From assembly GCF_021018745.1 (NCBI RefSeq), contig NZ_CP063845.1, positions 2,852,001-2,916,000 of the forward strand: DNA of 64,000 nucleotides, given 5' to 3'. Origin of the DNA: Gloeobacter morelensis MG652769 (GTDB lineage: Bacteria > Cyanobacteriota > Cyanobacteriia > Gloeobacterales > Gloeobacteraceae). The notes beneath the pieces were generated by a model. It worked only from the letters and a program-made list of their open reading frames with translations, did no database searches and was not told the DNA's origin. Numbering within the stretch: position 1 is the stretch's first letter; the number at the start of each line of letters is the position of its first letter. Of the stretch, positions 1-8,574 are shown one piece after another. The translations under genes were made by a program, and so were the position numbers.

Positions 1-1344
1 TGGCAAAAGGCGGACGGCAGCGGGGCCGTAGTCGCCGTCATCGACACGGGTGTGGCCCGTAGGCTGCCGGATATGGCCCAGACCGACTTCGTGCGCGGCT
101 ACGACTTTGTCAACGACGATGACGACGCCACCGACGATCAGGGGCACGGCTCCCACGTCGCGGGTACTATCGCCCAATCGACCGACAACGGTGAGGGGGT
201 GGCGGGAATCGCCTATCGGGCCAGGATCATGCCCGTCAAGGTGCTCGATCGCTACGGGTCCGGCTCCGCCCTCGACGTGGCCGAGGGCATCAAGTTTGCC
301 GCCGACAACGGCGCCAATGTGATTAACCTGAGCCTCGGTGGCCCAGGCGACAGCTCGGTGTTGCGCGAGGCGGTCGATTATGCCCACCGCAAGGGTGTGG
401 TGGTCGTCTGCGCCGCCGGCAACGAAAGCGCTCCCCAGGCGTCCTACCCGGCCCTGTACGCCAACTGCCTGAGTGTTTCGGCCACCGGCCCGGACGGATC
501 GCTGTCATTTTTCTCGAACTTCGGGCGCGGCGTGGATCTGAGCGCTCCCGGCGGTGACAAGAGTGCTCTGGGGGCCGACGGCGGCATCTTGCAAAACACC
601 ATCGACGAGCAGGGCAACTCCACCTACGCGAGCTACCAGGGCACCTCGATGGCCGCTCCCCACGTGGCCGGAGTGGCGGCCCTCGTCTACAGTGCCGGGG
701 TACAGGACGCAGCTGAGATCCGCAAGGTGCTGCTCAGTGCCACCCGTCCGGTGGGCCACGACTTTCAAAACCAGCACGGTGCCGGGCAACTGAACGCCCA
801 ACTTGCCCTCGACAGCCTCGAAAACCCTTACTGGTTCTTCCGGGGAGGCTTCTGGTGGTTGGTGCCGCTCGCCACCCTCGCCGTCGGTATCCTGCTGGGG
901 ACGTTGGTGATGTTGGGCAGCCGCGCCGCCGGGTTCAGTGAATTTTTCTACACCGTCGGCTTTGCAGCCACGGGACTCGGCTTTTTCCCGCTGTCGGCTT
1001 TTGGCACCCTCTGGGGACCGGAAGGGCTGTTGGCTTTACTGGCTACTCCTATCCCCAACTGGGATCTGCGCTTTTTTGAAGGCTGGCTCAACCCCGGCCT
1101 GCACACGGTTCTGGTGCCGGGACTCTTCGCGGCGCTATTTTCGGGCTCCGGCTGGGGCCGCTCGCTGGCGGTGGGAGCGTGCGTCGGGACCGCGGCCCTG
1201 CTCGCCCTGCAGGGAAGCGTCTTCTACACCCCCTTGATGTGGTTTACCGAAGAGTCCTACGCCCGCGGCTTCTTGCTGGTCAACGCCCTGCTCAGCCTGT
1301 TTTTGGGCTTTTTTATTCACCGTAGCGGCGGAGCGAACCCGTGA
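1..1344 (+). CDS. Subtilisin-like serine protease (S8) with C-terminal membrane domain, 5' end missing
   Basis: The reading frame is open from base 1, so the start lies outside the window; 447 residues are visible. The S8 triad is complete: Asp in VAVIDTGV (codon 43-45), His in HGSHVAG (145-147) and Ser in GTSMAAPHVAG (646-648). The oxyanion Asn is in CAAGNES. From about base 840 to the end the protein is strongly hydrophobic, with several likely transmembrane helices instead of the usual secreted C-terminal domain, so the protease domain is probably tethered to the membrane. The stop overlaps the GTG of the next gene by four bases, suggesting translational coupling. The substrate is not predictable. 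Confidence 0.93.
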   Translation, partial: WQKADGSGAVVAVIDTGVARRLPDMAQTDFVRGYDFVNDDDDATDDQGHGSHVAGTIAQSTDNGEGVAGIAYRARIMPVKVLDRYGSGSALDVAEGIKFAADNGANVINLSLGGPGDSSVLREAVDYAHRKGVVVVCAAGNESAPQASYPALYANCLSVSATGPDGSLSFFSNFGRGVDLSAPGGDKSALGADGGILQNTIDEQGNSTYASYQGTSMAAPHVAGVAALVYSAGVQDAAEIRKVLLSATRPVGHDFQNQHGAGQLNAQLALDSLENPYWFFRGGFWWLVPLATLAVGILLGTLVMLGSRAAGFSEFFYTVGFAATGLGFFPLSAFGTLWGPEGLLALLATPIPNWDLRFFEGWLNPGLHTVLVPGLFAALFSGSGWGRSLAVGACVGTAALLALQGSVFYTPLMWFTEESYARGFLLVNALLSLFLGFFIHRSGGANP

Positions 1345-1655
1345 ATCGGCTGGGGGCATGGGTGAGTCTGGCGCTGGCGCTGCCGTTGCTGGTGCCCATA
1401 GCCGCCTGCCAGGCCCAAGTACGCGAGGAGACCACCATGTTCACAGGGACGTTGCGCTTTATCGACATCGAGGCCGGGGTGTGGCAACTGGTCACCCCCC
1501 AGGGCAAGTACCAGTTGCGCTTCAAAAACCGGCCCGCGGATCTCAAGAGCCTCGAAGGTAAAACCGTACAAGTCAGAGGCACCGTCCGAGACGACCTGCT
1601 GACGACCACCATGGCGGGCAAAGTCCTCGAAGTCGAATCGCTCGGCGTTTCTTGA
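1341..1655 (+). CDS. Small predicted lipoprotein, OB-fold-like
   Basis: 104 residues from a GTG that overlaps the protease stop (GTGA). The N-terminus is a signal peptide ending in a lipobox (IAAC), so the mature protein is likely a lipoprotein of about 80 residues. The rest is beta-rich, with a pattern of short strands and a final GKTVQVRGTV segment like small OB-fold proteins (DUF5818-type). That resemblance is inference from pattern only. The overlap with the upstream membrane protease suggests the two work at the same membrane. No enzymatic motif is visible. Confidence 0.75.
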   Translation: MNRLGAWVSLALALPLLVPIAACQAQVREETTMFTGTLRFIDIEAGVWQLVTPQGKYQLRFKNRPADLKSLEGKTVQVRGTVRDDLLTTTMAGKVLEVESLGVS

Positions 1656-1692
1656 ACCGGGTTAGCAACCCGTCGCTGTTTGGAGACATACT

Positions 1693-3501
1693 ATGCCCCA
1701 CGAGACTGCCCTTATTTCGACGATCGCAGTGGGACTGTCGCTGGCATTTATCGGTGGTTTTATCGCTACCCGGCTGAAGCTGCCGTCGCTGGTGGGCTAT
1801 TTGTTGGCGGGGGTGCTGGTCGGTCCGTTTACACCCGGTTTTGTCGCCGATACCGAGCTGGCGCCGCAGCTGGCCGAAATCGGGGTGATTCTGCTCATGT
1901 TCGGCGTCGGAATGCATTTTTCTGTGCGCGACTTGATGGCCGTGCGCAAGATCGCCGTACCCGGGGCAATAGTACAGATCGCGGCGGCGACGGCACTTGG
2001 AGCCGCCCTCGCCAGCTTCTGGGGTTGGAGCCTCGGGGCGGGCCTGGTGCTCGGCCTGGCCCTTTCGGTCGCAAGCACGGTCGTATTGCTGCGTGCCCTC
2101 GAAGAACAGGGCACCCTCGATTCGGTCAACGGCAAGATCGCCGTCGGTTGGCTCATCGTCGAAGATCTGGTCATGGTGCTCGCCCTGGTCCTGCTGCCGG
2201 CCTTTGCCGGGTTCCTTGGCGCTGAACCGGAGAGCCTTGCAGCAAATGTCGCCGGGGAGAATTGGCTGCTTACGGTCGCTTTGACGATCGGCAAGGTGGC
2301 AGCGTTTATCGGCTTGATGCTAATTGTCGGGGTGCGCGTTTTTCCGTGGATTCTCTCCCAGGTCTCCCGCGTCGGCTCGAAGGAACTTTTCACCCTGTGC
2401 GTGGCGGCCGTCGCTCTGGGCATCGCCTATGGTTCCGCCAAACTGTTCGGCGTCTCCTTTGCGCTCGGGGCTTTTTTTGCCGGGATTGTGATTAACGAAT
2501 CGGATTTGAGCCACCGGGCAGCCGACGAGTCGCTACCTCTGCAGAATGTCTTCGCGGTGCTTTTTTTCGTCTCCGTCGGCATGTTGTTCGACCCGGCAAT
2601 CTTGATTGAGCAGCCGCTCCAGGTGCTTGCGGTCGTGGCGATCATCGTGATTGGCAAGTCGGTGGCCGCCTGCTTGATTGTGCTTGCCTTCCGCTATCCG
2701 CTGAACACGGCCTTGAGCGTCTCTGCCAGCCTGGCGCAGATAGGCGAGTTTTCCTTTATCCTGGCCGGTTTGGGGGTCAGCCTCAAACTGCTTCCTGCCG
2801 AAGGGCAAAATTTGATCCTGGCGGGTGCCTTGTTGTCGATTACCCTCAATCCGCTGATCTTCCGAGCGTTTTTGGGCATCGAGGAACGCCTACGCACCCA
2901 GCCTCAGTTGGCAAGCTTCTTCGAGGAGCGGCCTGCCGACGAGTTGTCCGAGACGCCCGTCGGCGTCGACGAGCAGCAGTTGCAGGGGCACGCCGTGCTG
3001 ATAGGCTACGGCCGTGTCGGGAGTATCATCGGCGGGGTGCTTGCCCGTCAGGGCATCCCGTACGCGGTGATCGAGCAGAACCGCGAGTATGCCGAGGAAC
3101 TGCGCAATCGAGGCGTGCCGACAATTTACGGCGACGCCACCGTTGCTGCCACCCTCGAGCACGCCCATCTAGAGTGCGCCAAGCTGCTGATCATCACCGC
3201 GCCGGATGCCTTCGAGGCCCGGCGTATCCTCGAACTCTCCCGCCAGACCAACCCGGACATCGAAGTCGTGGTCCGCACCCACAGCGACGCGGAACGGGAG
3301 TACCTTGAGCAACAGGGAGTCGGGTTGGCCCTGATGGGAGAGCGCGAACTGGCCCTCGGCATGTGCGCGCACATCCTGCGCAGCTTCGCTATCGACGCGG
3401 GAGAAATTACCGCGACCAAAGGCCGACAAGCATCGGCTCATGCCGAACCGGGTGCTGTGGGCGGCGCAGAAGATCCGCTTCTGCCCAGCACTACGGCCTA
3501 G
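1693..3501 (+). CDS. Kef/YbaL-type monovalent cation:proton antiporter (CPA2) with TrkA-N domain
   Basis: 602 residues. About 12 hydrophobic segments fill residues 1-400 (Na_H_exchanger fold of the CPA2 family). A cytoplasmic Rossmann domain starts near residue 430 with the nucleotide-binding turn GYGRVGS and an acidic end to the second strand (VIEQN), typical of TrkA-N/RCK gating domains. This architecture is that of YbaL/KefB-type K+/H+ antiporters gated by NAD(H) or another ligand. A TrkA-C domain is not obvious, and the last 40 residues look disordered. The ATG at 1693 is preceded by a GGAG sequence. The gap to the upstream lipoprotein gene is short (37 nt). Confidence 0.93.
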   Translation: MPHETALISTIAVGLSLAFIGGFIATRLKLPSLVGYLLAGVLVGPFTPGFVADTELAPQLAEIGVILLMFGVGMHFSVRDLMAVRKIAVPGAIVQIAAATALGAALASFWGWSLGAGLVLGLALSVASTVVLLRALEEQGTLDSVNGKIAVGWLIVEDLVMVLALVLLPAFAGFLGAEPESLAANVAGENWLLTVALTIGKVAAFIGLMLIVGVRVFPWILSQVSRVGSKELFTLCVAAVALGIAYGSAKLFGVSFALGAFFAGIVINESDLSHRAADESLPLQNVFAVLFFVSVGMLFDPAILIEQPLQVLAVVAIIVIGKSVAACLIVLAFRYPLNTALSVSASLAQIGEFSFILAGLGVSLKLLPAEGQNLILAGALLSITLNPLIFRAFLGIEERLRTQPQLASFFEERPADELSETPVGVDEQQLQGHAVLIGYGRVGSIIGGVLARQGIPYAVIEQNREYAEELRNRGVPTIYGDATVAATLEHAHLECAKLLIITAPDAFEARRILELSRQTNPDIEVVVRTHSDAEREYLEQQGVGLALMGERELALGMCAHILRSFAIDAGEITATKGRQASAHAEPGAVGGAEDPLLPSTTA

Positions 3502-3535
3502 CGAAGCGGCGTCAACACCGACCAGGCCGACTGCT

Positions 3536-3886
3536 TCAAGCGAAGCTACGCCCACCCAGTAGACCGACCGCCGCGTTGGCGACGGCGATGAGAATGGCGC
3601 CCAACAGCGCCGTCCAGAAGCCCGCGATCGCAAATCCGGGCACGATGGCTGCAGCCAGCAGCAGGCCCAGGGCGCTGATCACAAACGAGAAGAGGCCGAG
3701 AGTCAGGATGTTGATCGGCAGGGCGAGCAGATTGAGCACCGGCACGATGATCGCGTTGATGATACCCACCACCAGCGCGGCGATGAACGCCGCCCCGATC
3801 GTCGAGACTGTGAAGCCCGGCACGATGTAGGACACCAGAACCAGAACCGCGGCCGAAACCAGCCAGCTCAGCAAAAAAGTGATCAT
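3536..3886 (-). CDS. Phage holin family 4-like / YvlD-type small membrane protein
   Basis: About 116 residues with four hydrophobic helices and the PGF-containing loops typical of the mycobacterial phage holin 4 superfamily (YvlD-like proteins in bacteria). Most members are uncharacterised chromosomal inner-membrane proteins, not phage lysis proteins, and no phage genes are nearby. The ATG at 3886 is chosen because GGAG lies five to six bases upstream; a GTG at 3904 would add six residues but lacks this spacing. It converges on the antiporter gene with a 34-nt gap. Confidence 0.8.
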   Translation of the reverse strand: MITFLLSWLVSAAVLVLVSYIVPGFTVSTIGAAFIAALVVGIINAIIVPVLNLLALPINILTLGLFSFVISALGLLLAAAIVPGFAIAGFWTALLGAILIAVANAAVGLLGGRSFA

Positions 3887-3988
3887 TGTCAGCTCCAGGG
3901 GCACTACCCGTATCGTGGCAATTTCCTGGTTGTTTTGCCTCTATCTGGGGAATTGCATTTTGTGATCCTGTAGCTAAGCCTTCAGCAC

Positions 3989-5509
3989 TCAACTGGCCAG
4001 AGCCACTGGCCGCTCCTCGGCACCAAAGTGTTCGATAAGTAGCGCCTTGAGCACGGCGGGCAATTCGTCGCACGGTACGCCTTCGCGCACCACTTCGCCG
4101 AAACGGGCCTCCCGCCCCACCTGACCGCCCATCAGAATATCCACCGCATCGACGCTCTGGCCGGCCACTTTGGTGCGGGTGCCGATGAGGCCGATGTCGC
4201 CGATTTGCGGCTGGCCGCAGGAGTTGGGGCAGCCGGACCAGTGGATGCGCACGGGTTGGGGCAAATCCAGCTCGCTGGCAAGGACGTGGGTGAGCTTCAG
4301 GGCGCGCTCCTTGGTCTCGATGATGGCCAGGTTGCAAAACTGCGCTCCTGTGCAGGAGACCAGACCGCGCAGCAGCGGATTCGGTTCGGGAGAAAAGACC
4401 GCCAGCAGGGGCTCGGCCAGCAGGGCCTCCAGCTTCTCCTCGGCGACGTAGGGAATCAAAAAGCTCTGCTCGACGGTAAGGCGCACTTCGCTCCGGCCGT
4501 AGACCTCGGCGAGGTCAGCCGCTTCGAGCGCCTGGTGCGCCCACAGCCGGCCGATGGGCACATGCAGACCCACAAAGCAGTAGCCCGCCTGTTTCTGGGG
4601 CCAGACACCGACGTGGTCGCGCTTGTCGTAGTCGATAAATTCTTCGTGGGCGGCAGGCGGGAGCACAAAGCCCAGGTCGTCTTCGACGGCGGCCCGAAAT
4701 TTTGAGATCCCCCAGTCTTCGAGCAAGTAGATAAGCCGGGCGCGGGTGCGTGCCTCGCGCGGGCCGTGGTCGCTGTAGATGCGCAAGATGGCCCCGCACA
4801 GCGGCGCCACCTGCTCAGGAAGCACAAACGCGTCGAGCGAGAGCGCCGGGGTGGCGCGCTGGGAATTGAGTACCCCGCCCACCAGCACGTTGAAGCCGAT
4901 GCGGCCGTCGCGGCGCGCCGGGATAAAACCGATATCGTTAATTTCGGCGTGGGCCGAGTTCTCGCGGTCGCCGGTAATCGAAATATTGAACTTGCGCGGC
5001 AGGTTGCTGAAGGCAAAACTGCCCCGGCCGCCCTCGGTGATCAGATCTTGGATCTGCTGCACCAGCGGGCGCACATCGATCAGTTCGTCAGGATCGATGC
5101 CTGCCACCGGCGAGCCCACGATGTTGCGCACGTTGTCCATGCCCGATTGCACCGTAGTCAACCCCACCGCCTCAAGGCGCTCCTGGATAGCTACGCTGTC
5201 CTCGATGCGCAAGCCACGCATTTCGAGATTCTGGCGGGTGGTGATATCCAGTTGCTTGACGTCCGAGAATTCGGCAAGAATCCCCCCGACCACCCGCAAC
5301 TGCTCGCTACTCAAGATCCCCCCCGGCACGCGCAGACGCACCATCCAGCGGCCCGGCGTCTTCTTGCGGAAGAACCAGCCGACCCACTTCAGCCGCTCCA
5401 GATCGCCTTTGGAAATCGCCTCCCACCCGAGACGGGCAAATTCGATCAGCTCGGCCCTGACGGCAAGACCAGGTTTTTCATCCTTGATTTTTTCGATCGG
5501 ATTTGCCAC
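3989..5509 (-). CDS. nirA: Ferredoxin-nitrite reductase
   Basis: 506 residues. Catalyses six-electron reduction of nitrite to ammonium using reduced ferredoxin. The protein has two ferredoxin-like half-domains and siroheme-Fe4S4 domains. The cluster ligands are visible as CTGAQFC and SGCPNSCG near the C-terminus (C-x5-C and C-x3-C). A GTG at 5509 with GGAAGG about six bases upstream is preferred over the longer frame start at 5563, whose extra 18 residues are not NirA-like. It is divergent from a LysR regulator across 246 nt holding an NtcA box. Unlike the arrangement in many cyanobacteria, nirA is about 8 kb away from the nrt-narB operon. Confidence 0.96.
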   Translation of the reverse strand: MANPIEKIKDEKPGLAVRAELIEFARLGWEAISKGDLERLKWVGWFFRKKTPGRWMVRLRVPGGILSSEQLRVVGGILAEFSDVKQLDITTRQNLEMRGLRIEDSVAIQERLEAVGLTTVQSGMDNVRNIVGSPVAGIDPDELIDVRPLVQQIQDLITEGGRGSFAFSNLPRKFNISITGDRENSAHAEINDIGFIPARRDGRIGFNVLVGGVLNSQRATPALSLDAFVLPEQVAPLCGAILRIYSDHGPREARTRARLIYLLEDWGISKFRAAVEDDLGFVLPPAAHEEFIDYDKRDHVGVWPQKQAGYCFVGLHVPIGRLWAHQALEAADLAEVYGRSEVRLTVEQSFLIPYVAEEKLEALLAEPLLAVFSPEPNPLLRGLVSCTGAQFCNLAIIETKERALKLTHVLASELDLPQPVRIHWSGCPNSCGQPQIGDIGLIGTRTKVAGQSVDAVDILMGGQVGREARFGEVVREGVPCDELPAVLKALLIEHFGAEERPVALAS

Positions 5510-5556
5510 AGCACCTTCCAGACAACAACGGCAACTCCTTCCCACAGAAGCGGCCC

Positions 5557-5578
5557 TGGGCACAACAAAATGTGCCCA
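5557..5578. promoter_or_regulatory. 22-bp inverted repeat in the nirA leader
   Basis: Perfect 8-bp arms TGGGCACA and TGTGCCCA separated by six bases, about 50 bp upstream of the nirA start codon. It could be a LysR-type operator (dyad near the promoter of the divergent gene) or a leader hairpin. Which of these, and whether it is bound at all, is inference. Confidence 0.45.
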
Positions 5579-5676
5579 TTTCTACAAAAATTGCCGACCG
5601 AAAACCAACGGTTATCGACTCAATAACCTTTCAAGGGCCGGCGTCCCAGGAACGCTTTGCAGGAACTTAACGATGC

Positions 5677-5718
5677 GTAACGTCAGATACATTCGTGGCC
5701 GTGCGGGCCGGATATGGT
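5677..5718 (+). promoter_or_regulatory. NtcA-activated promoter (GTA-N8-TAC plus -10 box)
   Basis: GTA at 5677-5679 and TAC at 5688-5690 flank exactly eight bases. Exactly 22 bases further comes TATGGT (5713-5718), which fits the TAN3T -10 element of NtcA-dependent class II promoters in cyanobacteria. The promoter reads toward the LysR gene, whose TTG start is 38 bases downstream of the -10. No equally good -10 is visible at this spacing toward nirA, though the palindromic NtcA site could serve both directions. Confidence 0.75.
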
Positions 5719-5755
5719 CTGATGCACGGAGTGACTAAACGGTTGGGGTTCCGGG

Positions 5756-6703
5756 TTGGACTCAAGGCAGCTGCAGTACTTTTTGGCATTAAATCATTGT
5801 GGCAGTTTCAGGCTCGCCGCCGAGCAGTGCGGTGTGTCCCAGCCAGGTCTCAGCAAGCAGATCATGGCGCTTGAGGGCGAGCTTGGGGGACCGCTGTTCG
5901 ACCGCACCGGTCGGCGGGCATCCCTCACGCCCTTGGGCGAGTGCTTTTTGCCCTATGCCCGCCGCGCCCACAAAGAACTCGAACAGGCCCGCACCGCCAT
6001 CGGCGAATTGTTAAAGCCCGACCGAGGCGAAATCTGCATCGCCGGGCTGCACTCGGTCAACGCCTATTTGCTGCCGGCGCTGCTGGCGATTTTTCGGCAG
6101 AAGCACCCCGGTACGCAGCTGCGCCTCACCTCGCTGGGTTCTGAGCGCATTATCAAGGTGCTGCTCGACCGGCTGGTGGATGTGGCCATTTTGATGGGGC
6201 CGGTCCATTCGCCGGAACTGGTGAGCACGCCGCTCTACGAAGAAGAGCTGGTCGTGCTGCTCCCGGCGCACCACCCGCTCGCGCGCCGCCCGAGCGTGCG
6301 GCTTGCGGAGGTGGCAATTCTGCCGCAGGTGGTTTTTCGCGACGGGTACGCCATGCGCACCGCCCTGGTGCAGCACTTTCGCGCCATCGGCGCCACGGTC
6401 GATGTCGCTGTCGAACTGAATACCCTCGAAGCGTTTAAAGAAATGGTCCGCCAGGAGGTGGGGGTGGCGATCCTGCCGCTGTGCGCCGTGCAGCACCTGG
6501 GGACGGATCTGGTCATCGCCCGCCTCGAGGAGCCCTCGATCACCCGGCGCGTCGAACTGGTCTGCCGCAAGGACAACTACCAGGTGCCTGTGGTGGCGGC
6601 CTTTACGCGCCTGGTGGCCGAGCACCTGCCCACCGCCTTCGCCCGCTGGGTCCACACCGGCCCCGAACCCTGGCTGCGCGAAGCTTCGTACCTGGCGGGC
6701 TGA
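5756..6703 (+). CDS. LysR-family transcriptional regulator, probably of nitrogen assimilation
   Basis: 315 residues from a TTG start; a stop codon in frame at 5732 leaves no other start. The N-terminal winged helix-turn-helix (residues about 2-60) has the classic LysR pattern, and a periplasmic-binding-like effector domain follows (about 90-295). It sits divergently to nirA behind an NtcA box, the position taken in other cyanobacteria by the nitrite-responsive LysR activator NtcB. The HTH sequence looks more like CynR-type members, so NtcB identity is not claimed. It overlaps the next start by one base (TGATG), so the two genes are co-translated. Confidence 0.9.
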   Translation: MDSRQLQYFLALNHCGSFRLAAEQCGVSQPGLSKQIMALEGELGGPLFDRTGRRASLTPLGECFLPYARRAHKELEQARTAIGELLKPDRGEICIAGLHSVNAYLLPALLAIFRQKHPGTQLRLTSLGSERIIKVLLDRLVDVAILMGPVHSPELVSTPLYEEELVVLLPAHHPLARRPSVRLAEVAILPQVVFRDGYAMRTALVQHFRAIGATVDVAVELNTLEAFKEMVRQEVGVAILPLCAVQHLGTDLVIARLEEPSITRRVELVCRKDNYQVPVVAAFTRLVAEHLPTAFARWVHTGPEPWLREASYLAG

Positions 6704-7740
6704 TGAGCACGGCCTTTCGCGAATTCGTCAAAAAAATCGGCTCCGGTCGCCTCACCGGCCGCGACCTCACCCGTGAAGAATCCTGCCGGGCGATGCGGAT
6801 GCTGCTTTTTCAGGAGGCCAGCCCGACCCAGATCGGCGCATTTTTGATCGCCCACCGCATCAAGCGCCCGACTCCGGAGGAACTGGCGGGCATCCTGGAT
6901 GCCTTCGACCAGGTGGCAAGGCCGATGACGGTCTCGGCGGACGCCCCGCCGCCGGTAGTGCTGAGCAGCCCCTACGACGGCCAGGACCGCCTCGCCAACG
7001 CCACACCCCTCACCGCCCTCGTTGTCAGCGCCCTGGGCCAGGCGGTGGTGCTGCACGGCAGCACCGACATGCCCCCCAAACACGGCCTCACCAGCTTCGA
7101 CCTGCTGGCAGGTCTGGGGGTGGACCTGAAGCGCGACCGGCAAATCCTCAGCGAGCAGTACCGGGCGATCGGTCTGGGCTGGGTGTACCTGCCCGCCCAT
7201 TTCCCGGAAGCTTTTGCTTTGCAGGCTTTTCGCGACGAGATCGGCAAGCGCCCGCCGGTAGCCACGGCTGAACTTTTCTGGAACCCGGTCGGAACGGGCC
7301 TGCCGGTGATCGGCTACACCCACCGTGAGACAATCACGCTTGCTACCCAGACCGCACCGCTGCGGGGAATCGGTGCAATGGTTATGGTGCGGGGTCTGCA
7401 GGGCTCGGTCAACTGCACGCTGTTTCATCCCAATCTCGGGGTGCGCTGGACGGCGGCGATGGATACCCCCGAACCCTTTCGCATCCTGGCAGGCGACCAC
7501 GGCCTGGGGGACGACGATCTGGCCTTAGTGGGCGACGGCCAGGATCTCGAACGCCAGCGCGCTCTGTGCCTGGAGACCCTCCAGGGCAAGGACACCCCCC
7601 TGCGTCGGGCGACGATCTTCAACAGCGCCTTTTTGCTGGTCCAATCCGGCCACAGCGCTTCGCTTGAGACAGCAATCCCGCTTGCCGCCCGGGCGCTCGA
7701 CGAAGGGCTCGCCTGGAAGCAACTCGAAAAGCTGCGCTAG
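6703..7740 (+). CDS. Anthranilate phosphoribosyltransferase-like protein (TrpD2/YbiB type)
   Basis: 345 residues from the ATG that overlaps the LysR stop (TGATG). It has the helical N-terminal domain and glycosyltransferase-3 fold of the TrpD superfamily (HGSTDMPPKHGLTSFDLLAGLG in two pieces around the nucleotide loop region). However, the canonical TrpD phosphoribosyl pyrophosphate loops are altered, as in TrpD2/YbiB proteins, which bind nucleic acid instead of making phosphoribosyl-anthranilate. The operon position behind an NtcA promoter links it to nitrogen control rather than tryptophan synthesis. Its substrate is unknown. Confidence 0.82.
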   Translation: MSTAFREFVKKIGSGRLTGRDLTREESCRAMRMLLFQEASPTQIGAFLIAHRIKRPTPEELAGILDAFDQVARPMTVSADAPPPVVLSSPYDGQDRLANATPLTALVVSALGQAVVLHGSTDMPPKHGLTSFDLLAGLGVDLKRDRQILSEQYRAIGLGWVYLPAHFPEAFALQAFRDEIGKRPPVATAELFWNPVGTGLPVIGYTHRETITLATQTAPLRGIGAMVMVRGLQGSVNCTLFHPNLGVRWTAAMDTPEPFRILAGDHGLGDDDLALVGDGQDLERQRALCLETLQGKDTPLRRATIFNSAFLLVQSGHSASLETAIPLAARALDEGLAWKQLEKLR

Positions 7741-7786
7741 CTTCCCGACCAGGCTTTAATAGGGACAGACGTCCTGGAAGTTGTCG

Positions 7787-8566
7787 ATGACCACCGACCG
7801 GCCACCGCGGCGCTCCCTTCCCACGATGTACGATCTTCCCAGCGAAGAGGTGGGCCAGCCCGGATTGCCCGACGAATACCATCTGCGCCAGGCGCAACTT
7901 TTGACCGAGACCTTTCGGCCTGCGACCCACCCGGCTGAGCGGATCTTCACCGCCTGCGACGTCAATCTGTACTACGATCCGCTTCACACCGGCTACTACA
8001 AGCGTCCCGACTGGTACGCGGTGGTGGATGTGCCGTCGCTGTACCTGGGTCAGGATATGCGCAGAAGCTACGTGCTCTGGGACGAGCAGGTGCGTCCGCT
8101 GGTGATTGTCGAATTGCTCTCGCCCGGCACCGAGGATGAAGATCTGGGCCTCCGGCCGCGCAGGCCCGGGGAGCCTCCTACCAAGTGGGAAGCCTACGCG
8201 CAGTACGTGCGGGTGCCCTACTACGTAGTCTTCGACGGGGCGACCTGTGAATTGCGGGTGTTCCGCCCGCGCGAAGGCACCTTCGCACCTCGGCGTATCA
8301 AAGACGAGCGTGTGTGGGTGCGCGAGGTGCAGTTGTCCCTGGGCATCTGGCGCGGCGAATACTTCGGCTGCCGCCGGGCGTGGCTGCGCTGGCGCGACGG
8401 CGAAGGCAACTGGGTTCTCACCCCAGCCGAGCAAGAACGAGCACGGGCCGAGCAAGAAAAAGCGCGCGCTGAACAAGAAAAAGCGAGGGCCGACCTGGCC
8501 GAGCGGCGGGCAGCGGCGATGGCCGAGCGGTTGCGGGTGTTGGGTGTCGATCCCGACGAACTGTAA
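7787..8566 (+). CDS. Uma2 family (DUF820) protein with C-terminal coiled coil
   Basis: 259 residues. The restriction-endonuclease-like Uma2 core is recognised from the sequence RPDWYAVVDV followed by LVIVELLSPGTEDED and later VPYYVVFD, the usual PD-(D/E)xK-like pattern of this very abundant cyanobacterial family. The last 50 residues are a charged heptad-like run with repeated EQEKARAEQ units, probably a coiled coil. ATG 7787 is preferred because GGAAG lies seven bases upstream; the TTG at 7781 is too close. The in vivo role of Uma2 proteins is unknown. Confidence 0.88.
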   Translation: MTTDRPPRRSLPTMYDLPSEEVGQPGLPDEYHLRQAQLLTETFRPATHPAERIFTACDVNLYYDPLHTGYYKRPDWYAVVDVPSLYLGQDMRRSYVLWDEQVRPLVIVELLSPGTEDEDLGLRPRRPGEPPTKWEAYAQYVRVPYYVVFDGATCELRVFRPREGTFAPRRIKDERVWVREVQLSLGIWRGEYFGCRRAWLRWRDGEGNWVLTPAEQERARAEQEKARAEQEKARADLAERRAAAMAERLRVLGVDPDEL

Positions 8567-8574
8567 TCGAGCGT

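Noticed and set aside
3536-3886. Holin-like gene as prophage evidence
   Set aside because: Family is mostly chromosomal; no phage genes nearby.
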